Part shown: positions 13,152 to 13,208 of the stretch, piece by piece | How positions within the stretch are numbered: position 1 is the stretch's first letter | How the letters are laid out: the number at the start of each line of letters is the position of its first letter | Assembly: GCA_051001995.1 (NCBI GenBank) | Contig: JBPCMT010000147.1 | Coordinates: forward strand, 1 to 13,208 | Direction: 5' to 3' | Source: CAWEHQ01 sp051001995 | Lineage (GTDB): Bacteria; Actinomycetota; Thermoleophilia; Solirubrobacterales; Thermoleophilaceae | Length of the DNA stretch: 13,208 nt | Position numbers and translations under genes: made by a program | Notes under the pieces: model-generated | Seen by the model: the letters and a program-made list of their open reading frames with translations, nothing else | Told to the model about the DNA's origin: nothing | Database searches by the model: none

Positions 13152-13208
13152 CTGCCGTCGGCCCCGCCCCCCGCCAGCCCCGGCCGCGGCAGCGGCGAGC
13201 GCTTGGCC
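13148..13208 (-). CDS. Possible 3' end of a convergent gene (uncertain)
   Basis: On the minus strand a frame is open from the window edge to a TAG at 13150-13148 and reads AKRSPLPRPGLAGGGADGS. A Pro/Gly/Ala-rich polar tail of this kind is common at actinobacterial C-termini, and the stop would overlap the DUF3817-like stop in CTAG. Twenty codons are too few to be sure in such GC-rich sequence; it may equally be non-coding. Confidence 0.25.
   Translation of the reverse strand, partial: AKRSPLPRPGLAGGGADGS

Overview
This is a very GC-rich window whose genes mostly have Actinomycetota character: promoters of the TTGACA / TANNNT type, several genes without a clear Shine-Dalgarno sequence, GTG and TTG starts, and families such as DUF6421-like and DUF3817-like proteins. 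A deep-branching actinobacterial class (for example Thermoleophilia) is a reasonable guess, but the sequence alone does not prove it. I see no IS element, integrase, CRISPR array, rRNA or intact tRNA.

Layout. 1-306: the 3' part of an NfuA/NifU-type Fe-S scaffold gene. 307-631: non-coding, holding the 3' half of a tRNA-Thr(CGU)-like gene without a 5' half, then a good promoter. 632-1330: secreted LysM plus VanY-type (M15) peptidase. 1324-3341 (minus): a cytochrome P450 fused in frame to a class I SAM methyltransferase. Its first ~17 codons are in another frame, so the gene carries a one-base frameshift near 3290. 3408-4019: divergent TetR regulator. 4053-9644 (minus): a co-directional run transcribed as DUF6421-like two-domain protein, SDR, threonine aldolase, enoyl-CoA hydratase and HSD10-type SDR, headed by a strong promoter at 9664-9692. 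Divergent from it, 9643-10173, is an Lrp/AsnC regulator, followed by a small four-helix membrane protein (10199-10639). 10650-12242 (minus): a DHA2-type 14-TM drug exporter. Divergent from it, 12363-12827, is a MarR regulator, with a tandem array of 13-bp palindromes between them. 12873-13151: a small DUF3817-like membrane protein.

How they work together. Three regulator/target pairs are arranged head to head: TetR with P450-methyltransferase, Lrp/AsnC with the DUF6421 operon, and MarR with the exporter. The P450-methyltransferase looks like a hydroxylate-then-methylate tailoring enzyme, substrate unknown. The Lrp-linked run joins an amino-acid lyase, two dehydrogenases, a crotonase and an uncharacterised protein, which suggests amino-acid or acyl-CoA catabolism. 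The MarR/exporter unit looks like a classical drug-responsive efflux module with clearly visible operators.

The most unusual items are the P450-methyltransferase fusion with its frameshift, the DUF6421-like protein (a GATase-like N-domain plus a C-domain with an HDxxH...EELRCD pattern that may be a cryptic metallopeptidase-like site), the repeated TCAGG-N3-CCTGA operators, and the tRNA half.
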